A program made the translations under genes and the position numbers. Of a stretch of DNA of 5,471 nucleotides, positions 1 through 5,471 are shown in pieces. Each line of letters opens with the position of its first letter. Within the stretch, counting starts at the first letter, position 1. This stretch comes from Methylocapsa sp. (GTDB lineage Bacteria > Pseudomonadota > Alphaproteobacteria > Rhizobiales > Beijerinckiaceae): assembly GCA_003162995.1 (NCBI GenBank), contig PLUZ01000439.1, positions 5,240-10,710 on the forward strand. Reading direction: 5' to 3'. Below the pieces are notes generated by a model. It was not told the origin of the DNA, searched no databases, and saw only the letters and a program-made list of their open reading frames with translations.

Positions 1-712
1 GGCTGCAAAGGATGGATGCGATTCCATCCGAATCGAGCGGCTTGATCGTGTGCGCCGAGGCGACGGTAGCTGGCAATCCGGTCTGTGCCTCGATGAGATC
101 CGCGAGATCGAGCGCCATTTTGATCACGGGCCCGTAGGCGAGGAAAGCGGTGCCCTTGCCCTCGCGGATGCGTCGCAGTTTGCCGATAACGAAGGGATCG
201 GCTGCATTCGACGTAAGATCCGGCTCGCCTGCCTTGCCGAGGCGCAGATAAGCCGGATGTTGGTTCTGGGTGGCGAGCCAGCGCGTGGCCGCCGCCGTTT
301 CCGCCGGATCGCAGGGCGCAATGACGGACATGTTCGGCAGCGATGTCATGAGCGCCACGTCCTCCATAGCATGATGAGTGCCGCCCAAGGTCGAATAGGT
401 CACGCCGCCGCCGATCCCGACCACAGTCACGGGAAGATCCTGGTAGCAGAGATCGTCGCGAATCATCTCATAAGGCCGAAACACCGAGAACGTCGCAATC
501 GTATAGGCAAAAGGCCTTAACCCTCGTTGCGCCATGCCCGCGCACAAGCCGATCATCACTTGCTCGGCGACGCCGGTATTGATGAAACGGTTTGGGAAAT
601 CCTCCCGGAATTTGGCGATCGAACCTGCGGGCGAAATGTCAGCGACCACAATGACGAGACGCGGATCTTCCGCGCCAAGTTCGTAGAAGGTGGAAGCGAA
701 TCTGTTCCTCAT
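1..712 (-). CDS. Transketolase, C-terminal subunit (partial, runs off the window)
   Basis: Reading back from ATG at 712 gives 237 codons open to the window edge. The protein holds the pyrimidine-binding domain of transketolase: GVAEQ (47-51), whose Glu (E50) should activate the thiamine aminopyrimidine ring, TFSVFR (74-79), GTHHAMEDVALM (111-122), and HTIKPLD (221-227) at the start of the third domain. Split C-terminal subunits usually run to a little over 300 residues, so perhaps a quarter is missing beyond position 1. It begins in an ATGA overlap with the N-terminal subunit gene and has no strong ribosome site of its own, which suggests translation by coupling. The key residues of both halves are present, so together they should form a working enzyme in the cytosol. 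Which sugar it uses is not visible. Confidence 0.92.
   Translation of the reverse strand, partial: MRNRFASTFYELGAEDPRLVIVVADISPAGSIAKFREDFPNRFINTGVAEQVMIGLCAGMAQRGLRPFAYTIATFSVFRPYEMIRDDLCYQDLPVTVVGIGGGVTYSTLGGTHHAMEDVALMTSLPNMSVIAPCDPAETAAATRWLATQNQHPAYLRLGKAGEPDLTSNAADPFVIGKLRRIREGKGTAFLAYGPVIKMALDLADLIEAQTGLPATVASAHTIKPLDSDGIASILCS
709..712 (-). promoter_or_regulatory. ATGA stop-start overlap coupling the two transketolase subunits
   Basis: On the minus strand ATGA holds the start of the C-terminal subunit and the TGA stop of the N-terminal subunit. The preceding bases (GAAAGTGTGAGCGC) offer only a weak ribosome site, so re-initiation by the terminating ribosome is the likely route. Confidence 0.6.
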
Positions 713-1539
713 GCGCTCACACTTTCGACGTCTTCCAACTCAGCCAGTGCTTGCTCGTATTCTTGCTTATTCGGTGAACGATAATGCCAGATAGGGGCAT
801 CGATCATGTAGGATACGCCCTTCCCTTTCACGGTGCGGCAGGTGAGGAAGAGAGGCCGGTCGCCCGTACGATTCTGTACAGCGTCGACGAGTGCCGCGGA
901 ATCATGACCATCAACATCGACGGCCTCCCAGCCGAAGCTGCAAAGCTTTTCCGACATGGGCAGGAAATGGGGATGTGTCTCGGTCGTGCGGCCGAGCCCC
1001 TGATAGTCGTTGAAATCCAGGAAAGCGACAAGGTTGTCGAGCTTCAAATTCGGCGCCATCATAACGGCCTCCCAGATCGAGCCCTCCTGCATCTCCCCAT
1101 CGCCGAGCACGACAAATGTCTTCCGATCGAACCCTTGCAATCTGTCGGCATAAGCCATGCCTGCCGCGATCGAGAGCCCGTGTCCGAGCGATCCCGTCGA
1201 CGCCTCAATGCCGGGATTTCCAAGGTCTGGATGCGCACCCAACTTGCCGGAAGGGGTGCAATAGCTGTTGAGCTGTTCGGCCGGCAGGACGCCAAGATCC
1301 TCAAGGATCACATATTGTGTCATCACACCATGACCCTTCGACATGATGAAAGCATCGTCGAAGCAGCCATTCTCCGCGCGTCGCATGAAGGCATGATAGA
1401 TGACATCCACGATCTCCATGCAGGAGAAGGCTGGGGCGACATGCAATGCAGTGACTTTCTGCGAGATTTCGAGGATCCGCCTGCGATACGCGCGACAGCG
1501 CCGCTGCGCTAACTTCACGTCGAAGCTGTTTTGCATCAT
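709..1539 (-). CDS. Transketolase, N-terminal subunit (thiamine diphosphate-binding half)
   Basis: A 276-residue protein matching the first domain of transketolase, encoded separately as in the split two-subunit form. Visible landmarks are an early His (H33, in TALHVAPAF), SKGHG (67-71), GSLGHGLS (116-123), the thiamine diphosphate/metal motif GDGEMQEGSIWEA (146-158) closing with DFNDYQ (175-180, N177), and HYRSPN (262-267). It should bind the diphosphate and Mg of the cofactor and form the active site at an interface with the C-terminal subunit encoded next. Transketolases move a two-carbon ketol unit between sugars. In this operon the acceptor could be a keto nucleotide sugar (giving a branched or longer sugar), or the pair could supply a precursor sugar phosphate; the sequence does not decide. 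The stop overlaps the next gene's ATG by four bases (ATGA), favouring equal production of both subunits. Confidence 0.93.
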   Translation of the reverse strand: MMQNSFDVKLAQRRCRAYRRRILEISQKVTALHVAPAFSCMEIVDVIYHAFMRRAENGCFDDAFIMSKGHGVMTQYVILEDLGVLPAEQLNSYCTPSGKLGAHPDLGNPGIEASTGSLGHGLSIAAGMAYADRLQGFDRKTFVVLGDGEMQEGSIWEAVMMAPNLKLDNLVAFLDFNDYQGLGRTTETHPHFLPMSEKLCSFGWEAVDVDGHDSAALVDAVQNRTGDRPLFLTCRTVKGKGVSYMIDAPIWHYRSPNKQEYEQALAELEDVESVSA

Positions 1540-1544
1540 CCCTG

Positions 1545-1550
1545 CCTCTT
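1545..1550 (-). promoter_or_regulatory. Ribosome binding site for the transketolase N-terminal subunit
   Basis: The 11-base gap after the 4,6-dehydratase-like gene reads AAGAGGCAGGG, with AAGAGG five bases before tandem ATG codons (1539-1537 and 1536-1534). It rules out the longer open frame that begins at 1698 inside the preceding gene. The second ATG is an alternative start one residue later. Confidence 0.65.
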
Positions 1551-2543
1551 TCAGGCGCGCATCACATAGTCCGTGGGCGCATCCTTGAGCTCGTCCCAAT
1601 TGGTGCGGCCCCATTGAACCATTTCGGCGAGACCCTCCTCCCAGCCAATTTTCGGCACCCAGCCAAGGTCGCGCTTGATAGCTGAACTGTCGAGCCAATA
1701 ACGGCTATCCTGCCCAAGCCGGTCATCCGTCACTTCGCAAAGCTGTTCGAAGGGAATGCCGAGCGCGACAGCGGTCCGTTCGACAACCTCGCGGATCGAG
1801 GTCGGCTTGGCCGGCCCTGCATTGTAGATCTTGCCCAATTCCGCCTTCTCTGCGACGAGCTGGATGGCGCGGCCGAGATCACGCGCATGCATATAGGATT
1901 TTTCGGCCCGCCCGCCCCCGTGAAGAGGTAGCTTCACCCCCTTGAGGCCACACCAGACCGCCTTGGGAATGACGCGATGCAGCAGCTGGCCCGGACAATA
2001 TGCGTTTGACGGCCGGATGATATTCATTGGGAATTTGAGGAATTTATGGACCGATAAAAGATACATGTCGAAGGCGACCTTGGACGCTGCATAGGGAGAA
2101 GACGGCTTAATCGGCTCCTCCTCCGTCGTCGGATGATCGACCGACCCATACATTTCCGACGTGCCGATCTGAATGAAGCGCTCAAGATAATCGCGCTTCA
2201 TCAGCTCTTCGCAGAGTTTCGTCAGGCCAACGCAATTCGTCTCGAAGAAGCGCCAAGAATTCTTCCACGAGACAGCCCCTTCGCCTTGGGCGGCATAATT
2301 TACGATGATCTCAGGCCGCTCTCGATCCAAGAGCTCCAGCAGCAGATCGAGTTCATAGGTGACGTGACGGGCGTGATATTCGAAGCCCTTTTCCTTTTCG
2401 ATGCCGAGCGAGAAAGCGCCCCTGTGCAATGGATTGCGGCCGATGCCGATCACCTTGACCGGATCGGCATTGCGCAGGAGCCAGAAGGCGGTGTGGATGC
2501 CGAACGACCCGCCGCCACCCAAGATGACCCATTTCTTGCTCAT
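1551..2543 (-). CDS. Nucleotide-sugar 4,6-dehydratase-like protein (RmlB/GMD-type extended SDR)
   Basis: A 330-residue extended SDR of normal length. It has the glycine motif LGGGGSFG (8-15), a TSEMYG strand (128-133) whose Thr and Glu match the catalytic pair of GDP-mannose 4,6-dehydratase, and the Tyr-x-x-x-Lys pair Y151/K155 in PYAASK. RPSNAYCPGQ (177-186) and DRLGQDSRYWLD (264-275) are the substrate and C-terminal signatures best known from dTDP-glucose 4,6-dehydratase. Such enzymes use tightly bound NAD to turn an NDP-hexose into the 4-keto-6-deoxy sugar. The segment that is usually AAESHVDRS in RmlB reads AAQGEGAVSW here (84-93), and the glycine motif is unusual, so this is a divergent branch; a 4-epimerase, or a dehydratase using another nucleotide, is possible. 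Unlike the other SDR in this operon, its catalytic residues look intact. The stop lies 11 bases before the transketolase gene. Confidence 0.9.
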   Translation of the reverse strand: MSKKWVILGGGGSFGIHTAFWLLRNADPVKVIGIGRNPLHRGAFSLGIEKEKGFEYHARHVTYELDLLLELLDRERPEIIVNYAAQGEGAVSWKNSWRFFETNCVGLTKLCEELMKRDYLERFIQIGTSEMYGSVDHPTTEEEPIKPSSPYAASKVAFDMYLLSVHKFLKFPMNIIRPSNAYCPGQLLHRVIPKAVWCGLKGVKLPLHGGGRAEKSYMHARDLGRAIQLVAEKAELGKIYNAGPAKPTSIREVVERTAVALGIPFEQLCEVTDDRLGQDSRYWLDSSAIKRDLGWVPKIGWEEGLAEMVQWGRTNWDELKDAPTDYVMRA

Positions 2544-2548
2544 TCAAA

Positions 2549-2554
2549 TCCTTC
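2549..2554 (-). promoter_or_regulatory. Ribosome binding site for the 4,6-dehydratase-like gene
   Basis: The 26-base gap between the methyltransferase stop and the next ATG (2543) holds GAAGGA on the minus strand, five bases before the ATG. This is the longest intergenic gap in the window and shows no terminator hairpin. Confidence 0.65.
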
Positions 2555-2569
2555 GTTGTCTCTCTTTAT

Positions 2570-3226
2570 TCAGACGATTGTCCAAAACCAGTCGCCAGCA
2601 TAGCCCGCCTCGCGGAAGACATCGAGCCACCCCTGAGGATAATCATGGAATTTCGCGGTGAGAACCCAATCCAAGAACAACTCGCGCTGTTCCGGCGTGC
2701 GATAACTGTCCACTTGAACGAAGGCCTTGTTCTGACGTGTCACCCGGGTGATTTCCTTCAATGCGGTCACAAGCGCCGGCCGCTCCAGATTGTGAAGCGT
2801 ATTGATTGACAGCACGGCGTCGAAACTCGCATCAGGAAAAGGCAGGCTCACACAATTTCCCAGATGGAGACGCCCCATCACGTCCGGTGGACACTGTTTG
2901 AGCGCATAGTCGGAAATGTCGAGACCGAAGGCCTCGAGCCCCGGGCAGCAGATCATAAGATCCTTGACCAGAAAGCCCTTTGCACAGCCGACATCGAGAA
3001 TGCGCATGCCGGGTTTCAGTTGAAAATGCGCGATGATGTCTCGTGCAACCGGTAGCCAACGGCCGTCATAACGATAGCCGCCATATCCGTATTCACGCGG
3101 TCCATCAAAATACATCTCGCCATATTGGCGGGAAATTTCAATGACCTTTGGATCCTTCTCCTCCGCTCGTTTGCGGATATCACGCTTGGATTGCGGCAGC
3201 GCCTTCAGAAGGTCTATCTCAGCCAC
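2570..3226 (-). CDS. Class I SAM-dependent methyltransferase
   Basis: From the GTG at 3226 this is a 218-residue soluble protein. An aromatic-rich N-terminal segment (QYGEMYFDG, then GYGGYRYDGRW, residues 34-57) precedes a standard Rossmann methyltransferase core: motif I ILDVGCAKGF (76-85), the acidic loop FGLDIS (90-95) whose Asp should bind the SAM ribose, and a motif IV region LPFPDASFDAVLSINTLHN (118-136). These show SAM binding clearly. The acceptor is not visible. Its place between nucleotide-sugar genes suggests an O- or C-methylation of the sugar product, which is inference; it lacks any obvious Cys-rich zinc segment of the kind seen in some sugar C-methyltransferases. The start overlaps the previous gene by 8 bases and has a good GGAGG site. 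An in-frame extension to 3355 exists but lies wholly inside the epimerase-like gene and adds an Arg-rich sequence typical of a shadow frame, so it is not used. Confidence 0.88.
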   Translation of the reverse strand: MAEIDLLKALPQSKRDIRKRAEEKDPKVIEISRQYGEMYFDGPREYGYGGYRYDGRWLPVARDIIAHFQLKPGMRILDVGCAKGFLVKDLMICCPGLEAFGLDISDYALKQCPPDVMGRLHLGNCVSLPFPDASFDAVLSINTLHNLERPALVTALKEITRVTRQNKAFVQVDSYRTPEQRELFLDWVLTAKFHDYPQGWLDVFREAGYAGDWFWTIV

Positions 3227-4118
3227 GAGCCGCCTCCATTTCCGTCTGCACGCGTTGGATCCCCGCCGGCAGGCTGACATAGCGAAAATTCGGGAAGGCG
3301 GCGTGGCTGGCCGCGGGATCGAAAGGCCGATAGCCATTATGCGGCATCGGTCCATGGCGCGGGCTTCCCTTTATCGCAAGCGGCTTGCGCGCCGCCGCGA
3401 CAACCATTTCCGCTATGGCACGAAACGAATAGGTCTCGCCGGTTGCAATGTTCAGTGTTCCGGTCGAGCGCCGCAATGCAATCCGCAGGATCAATGCGGC
3501 GACATCGTCCACAAGCACGTGATCACGCCGCTCCTCACCTTCGCCGAACAGTGGGATCTCTTCGCCGCGCGCCGCCTGACGGCGGAAACGGTTCGGACCA
3601 TAGCCATTATGAGGATCGGAGGCACCATAGATCAGGGTCGGACGCACGATCGCGAGTGGCGCCGGAATTTCGCTGCGAAAGGCGATCTCGCGCGCCAAAT
3701 GCATCGCGCCATGGAGCGACTCAGGCGCAGTTGGCGCATGTTCCGTGAGAGGCGCGGGCTCGTCTCCATAGACGGCGTCCGAACTGACATTGATCACATG
3801 TGAAACAGGCACGCGCACGAGCGCATCGATGATCGCCTTAACGATGATCATGTTCTCGATAAACATCGCCATTGTTCTGCATGGCGCGCGCGCTGCTGCA
3901 GCGACCACGACATCGCCGGGGCGCAGCTGCGCGGCTAGAAGTTCCGCAGCGCCCGTGGTCAAGAGATCGATCTCGTGGCGTCCAAGTCCGAGATGGGAAA
4001 TCTTTGCCGCAGCCAATTGGGCGACAAGCGCCGCGCCGACGAAGCCCTCCGCGCCGATGACGACGACCCGCTCCGGAACGAGATCGCTCGCATGGCCATG
4101 CTGCAACATCAACCGCAT
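3219..4118 (-). CDS. Extended SDR NAD-dependent epimerase/dehydratase-like protein with an altered active site
   Basis: A 299-residue protein with an N-terminal Rossmann motif, VVVIGAEGFVG (18-28), the SSDAVYG strand (112-118) that normally supplies the catalytic Ser/Thr, RPTLIYG (159-165), and the substrate-domain signature FGEGEERRDHVLVDDVA (191-207). It is a full-length member of the extended SDR family that epimerises, dehydrates or reduces nucleotide sugars. The Tyr-x-x-x-Lys catalytic pair is absent: the aligned position reads HGAMH (136-140) within ESLHGAMHLARE, so Tyr and Lys are both His. The conserved surroundings argue for changed chemistry or a structural role rather than decay. 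The first ATG (4118) lies inside the dehydrogenase gene; an in-frame ATG at 4109 would give a TGATG junction and is equally credible, since neither has a strong ribosome site (GGGG at 4121-4124 is close to the first). It ends 8 bases into the methyltransferase gene. Substrate unknown. Confidence 0.88.
   Translation of the reverse strand: MRLMLQHGHASDLVPERVVVIGAEGFVGAALVAQLAAAKISHLGLGRHEIDLLTTGAAELLAAQLRPGDVVVAAAARAPCRTMAMFIENMIIVKAIIDALVRVPVSHVINVSSDAVYGDEPAPLTEHAPTAPESLHGAMHLAREIAFRSEIPAPLAIVRPTLIYGASDPHNGYGPNRFRRQAARGEEIPLFGEGEERRDHVLVDDVAALILRIALRRSTGTLNIATGETYSFRAIAEMVVAAARKPLAIKGSPRHGPMPHNGYRPFDPAASHAAFPNFRYVSLPAGIQRVQTEMEAARG
3233..3237 (-). promoter_or_regulatory. Ribosome binding site for the methyltransferase GTG start
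   Basis: On the minus strand GGAGG lies inside the last codons of the epimerase-like gene, six bases before GTG at 3226. It supports the internal GTG start over the much longer upstream open frame, which would run 137 bases into the preceding gene. Confidence 0.7.
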
Positions 4119-5404
4119 GTCCCCGACTTAGAGGGGGGCGCGCCGAGCGTATAGTAGTCCAATTTGGCGGCAAGCGCCGCGCGATGGTCAAGGACGCGAT
4201 AGGGATCGAGTACGATGCGCCCCTCCAGCGCACTAGCGATTTCGGACGGCGGAATCTCCCGATACTCCGGCCATGGCGTCAGGATCATGAGCGCTTGCGC
4301 GCCCGCCAGCGCGGCGAGAGCGTTGTCGGCGCCCGTGACATGTGCTTGAGCCGCCGCGGTTGCGGGCACGACAGGATCATGAACCACGAAACGGGTCTCT
4401 GGAAATTGCGCCAGCGTCGCCAACGACGGGGAATTCTTCGTCGAATGCGTGTTTTCCTTATAGGCGAGTCCCCAGACGGCGACCTTCGCTTGCGGCGCGC
4501 GCGCGAGCAGCGCTGCACGGATGGTGCGAGCAGCCCAGTCGCGGCGATGCCGGCTATTGGCGAGCCAGGCGCGCACGATGCCGACATCGGTGCCCCCCGC
4601 CTCGGCAAGACTGATGACGGTCATAAGGTCGCGTTCAAGATTGCCACCAGCAATGCCGAGGCCCGGCGCCAGATAGGAATACGGCCCGATCCGGCGATCG
4701 AGCTTGAGCGCTGGTACGATCTCCGACCAATCCGCCCCGTTGTGTTCGCAGAGTTCGGAGAGCGTATTGGCGACGCCGATGGAGGCGACAAGGCAGAAGT
4801 TGATCGCGATCTTGGCCAGCTCGGCGCTCTCATAGCGCATGGGCAGGACCGGGCAGCCAAAGGCGCCGAGCAATGCTGCAAACCGCGAATCGAGAGCCGC
4901 GCCCGAATCGGCGCAGCCAATGATGTAGCGCTCCGGCTGCATGGCGCGTTCCATGGCGCGGCCGAATACGAGCGTTTCAACCTGATAATAGAGGCGATCA
5001 TGACTTAGCATGGCAAGGCCGCGCGTGAAGCCCGGTGGTACCTGGCAAAGGATCACAAGAAGCGCGTCTTGCCGCATCGCCATCGTGACGCTATCGACAA
5101 GCGCGCGAATGCCGGTGAGGTCACTGCGCCCTTGATCGTCGGTCGGCACGTCCGGCGAGATATAGATGAGGTCGCAAGCGCGTAGCGATGCGAGGTCGGA
5201 CGTGAATCGCTGCTGCTTCCCGTTGGCCTGCACGAGGCGGTCGAGATCGGGCTCGGACACTGGCAGGTCGCCGCGCAATAAACGGCCGATCAAAGCACTG
5301 TCTTGGTCGTAGCAGACAGTTTCGAATCCCTTTGCAGCGACAGCAGTGGCAGACACCAACCCCAGATGCGTCATGCCCGCAAAACCAACGACAAGGCCGC
5401 TCAA
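4109..5404 (-). CDS. UDP-glucose/GDP-mannose dehydrogenase family protein lacking the usual catalytic cysteine
   Basis: A 431-residue protein of normal family length with all three expected parts. The N-terminal NAD-binding domain begins VVGFAGMTHLGL (residues 5-16), a variant of the usual GxGYVGL. A central domain holds K198 and N202 in SAELAKIAINF. The C-terminal UDP-binding-type domain carries WGLAYKENTHSTKNSPS (311-327), VHDP (341-344) and TPWPEYR (376-382). Family members oxidise the C6 hydroxyl of a nucleotide sugar to a carboxylate in two NAD-dependent steps using a Cys in a GGSCxxKD-type motif. Here that stretch reads GLGIAGGNLERDL (248-260), with N255 in place of Cys and Arg in place of Lys. 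The substrate-side motif is also divergent (VETLVFGRAMERA, 142-154). I infer a related but non-standard oxidoreductase, cytosolic, acting on a nucleotide sugar; calling it UDP-glucose 6-dehydrogenase would overreach. Start TTG is chosen on its Shine-Dalgarno site. It overlaps the next gene by 10 bases or 1 base, depending on that gene's start. Confidence 0.9.
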   Translation of the reverse strand: MSGLVVGFAGMTHLGLVSATAVAAKGFETVCYDQDSALIGRLLRGDLPVSEPDLDRLVQANGKQQRFTSDLASLRACDLIYISPDVPTDDQGRSDLTGIRALVDSVTMAMRQDALLVILCQVPPGFTRGLAMLSHDRLYYQVETLVFGRAMERAMQPERYIIGCADSGAALDSRFAALLGAFGCPVLPMRYESAELAKIAINFCLVASIGVANTLSELCEHNGADWSEIVPALKLDRRIGPYSYLAPGLGIAGGNLERDLMTVISLAEAGGTDVGIVRAWLANSRHRRDWAARTIRAALLARAPQAKVAVWGLAYKENTHSTKNSPSLATLAQFPETRFVVHDPVVPATAAAQAHVTGADNALAALAGAQALMILTPWPEYREIPPSEIASALEGRIVLDPYRVLDHRAALAAKLDYYTLGAPPSKSGTCG

Positions 5405-5471
5405 TCATTCCTCCCCGCGCGCAGGCAAGCCATGCCGCCAATCCGCACCAAACGATTTCTATAGCAATACC
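5401..5471 (-). CDS. 3' end of an unidentified upstream gene (partial)
   Basis: One minus-strand frame stays open from the window edge for 22 codons and stops at TGA (5403-5401). Its last residues read LVRIGGMACLRAGRND. The stop shares two bases with the TTG start of the next gene, forming a TTGA junction like the ATGA junction at 709-712. That tight spacing is the main reason to believe this is the tail of a real gene in the same operon. Too little is visible to name a family. The alternative is that this is simply an open frame in untranslated leader; the other two frames are either closed early by TAG near the edge or run on as a shadow of the next gene. Confidence 0.4.
   Translation of the reverse strand, partial: YCYRNRLVRIGGMACLRAGRND
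5410..5416 (-). promoter_or_regulatory. Ribosome binding site that fixes a TTG start
   Basis: On the minus strand this reads GGGGAGG, followed by five bases and then TTG at 5404. That is ideal Shine-Dalgarno strength and spacing. The nearby ATG (5408-5406) lies in another frame and almost abuts the purine run, so it is a poor start. The site therefore selects the TTG as the dehydrogenase start. Confidence 0.75.

Noticed and set aside
784..1512. Long plus-strand open frame (242 codons) opposite the transketolase N-terminal gene
   Set aside because: It is antisense to a gene with clear conserved motifs. The translation is Arg/His-rich with no recognisable family, as expected for a shadow in GC-rich DNA.
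1540..1698. N-terminal extension of the transketolase subunit to 1698
   Set aside because: It lies inside the 4,6-dehydratase-like gene, and the added residues do not resemble transketolase. The ATG at 1539 has a ribosome site at the right distance.
2544..2569. Possible internal promoter or terminator in the largest intergenic gap
   Set aside because: Only 26 bases, with a ribosome site but no hairpin plus T-run and no convincing -35/-10 pair.
3227..3355. N-terminal extension of the methyltransferase to an upstream start
   Set aside because: It would overlap the epimerase-like gene by 137 bases and adds a Pro/Arg-rich stretch. The GTG at 3226 with GGAGG six bases before it is the better start.
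3330..3611. 12-base direct repeat ATAGCCATTATG at 3330-3341 and 3600-3611
   Set aside because: Both copies encode an HNGY tetrapeptide within the epimerase-like protein (near residues 170-173 and close to the C-terminus). They look like protein-level motifs or chance, not a DNA element.
3141..3803. Plus-strand open frame of 220 codons opposite the epimerase-like gene
   Set aside because: It is antisense to a motif-bearing gene, has Arg-rich low-credibility sequence and no ribosome site that I could see.
4184..5008. Plus-strand open frame of 274 codons opposite the dehydrogenase gene
   Set aside because: It is fully antisense to the dehydrogenase gene, has no family signature and is very rich in Arg, so it is a shadow frame.
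5121..5441. Minus-strand frame overlapping the start of the dehydrogenase (106 codons)
   Set aside because: It is Cys/Arg-rich and overlaps almost entirely with the dehydrogenase in another frame. It has no family resemblance and is only a shadow.

Overview
The window is a compact, single-strand stretch of a nucleotide-sugar biosynthesis operon, with every gene read on the minus strand (right to left). Base composition is GC-rich, reading frames are dense, and GTG and TTG starts are used. This suggests a proteobacterium, most plausibly an alphaproteobacterium, but that is inference from style and protein flavour, and no taxonomic marker gene is present.

Layout in transcription order: (1) the last 22 codons of an unidentified upstream gene (5401-5471); (2) a UDP-glucose/GDP-mannose dehydrogenase family protein from a TTG start (4109-5404); (3) an extended SDR NAD-dependent epimerase/dehydratase relative (3219-4118); (4) a class I SAM-dependent methyltransferase from a GTG start (2570-3226); (5) an RmlB/GMD-like nucleotide-sugar 4,6-dehydratase family protein (1551-2543); (6) the N-terminal, thiamine-diphosphate-binding half of a split transketolase (709-1539); (7) the C-terminal half of that transketolase (1-712), cut by the window edge. 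Junctions are overlaps or gaps of at most 26 bases, so the set looks co-transcribed and partly translationally coupled. There is no gene-free stretch above 26 bases, and I see no tRNA, rRNA, CRISPR, mobile element or terminator.

Read together, the genes suggest assembly of an unusual activated sugar, probably for a surface polysaccharide such as an O-antigen or capsule. A nucleotide sugar would be oxidised or dehydrated to a keto sugar, reshaped and methylated, with a transketolase either moving a two-carbon ketol unit (possibly a branched-chain or higher-carbon sugar) or supplying a sugar-phosphate precursor. The pathway and product are inference.

The most interesting sequence-level facts are that the dehydrogenase has Asn where this family normally has its catalytic Cys, and that the epimerase-like protein has His-Gly-Ala-Met-His where extended SDRs normally have Tyr-x-x-x-Lys. 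Neither protein shows frameshift or decay, so altered chemistry is more likely than loss of function.
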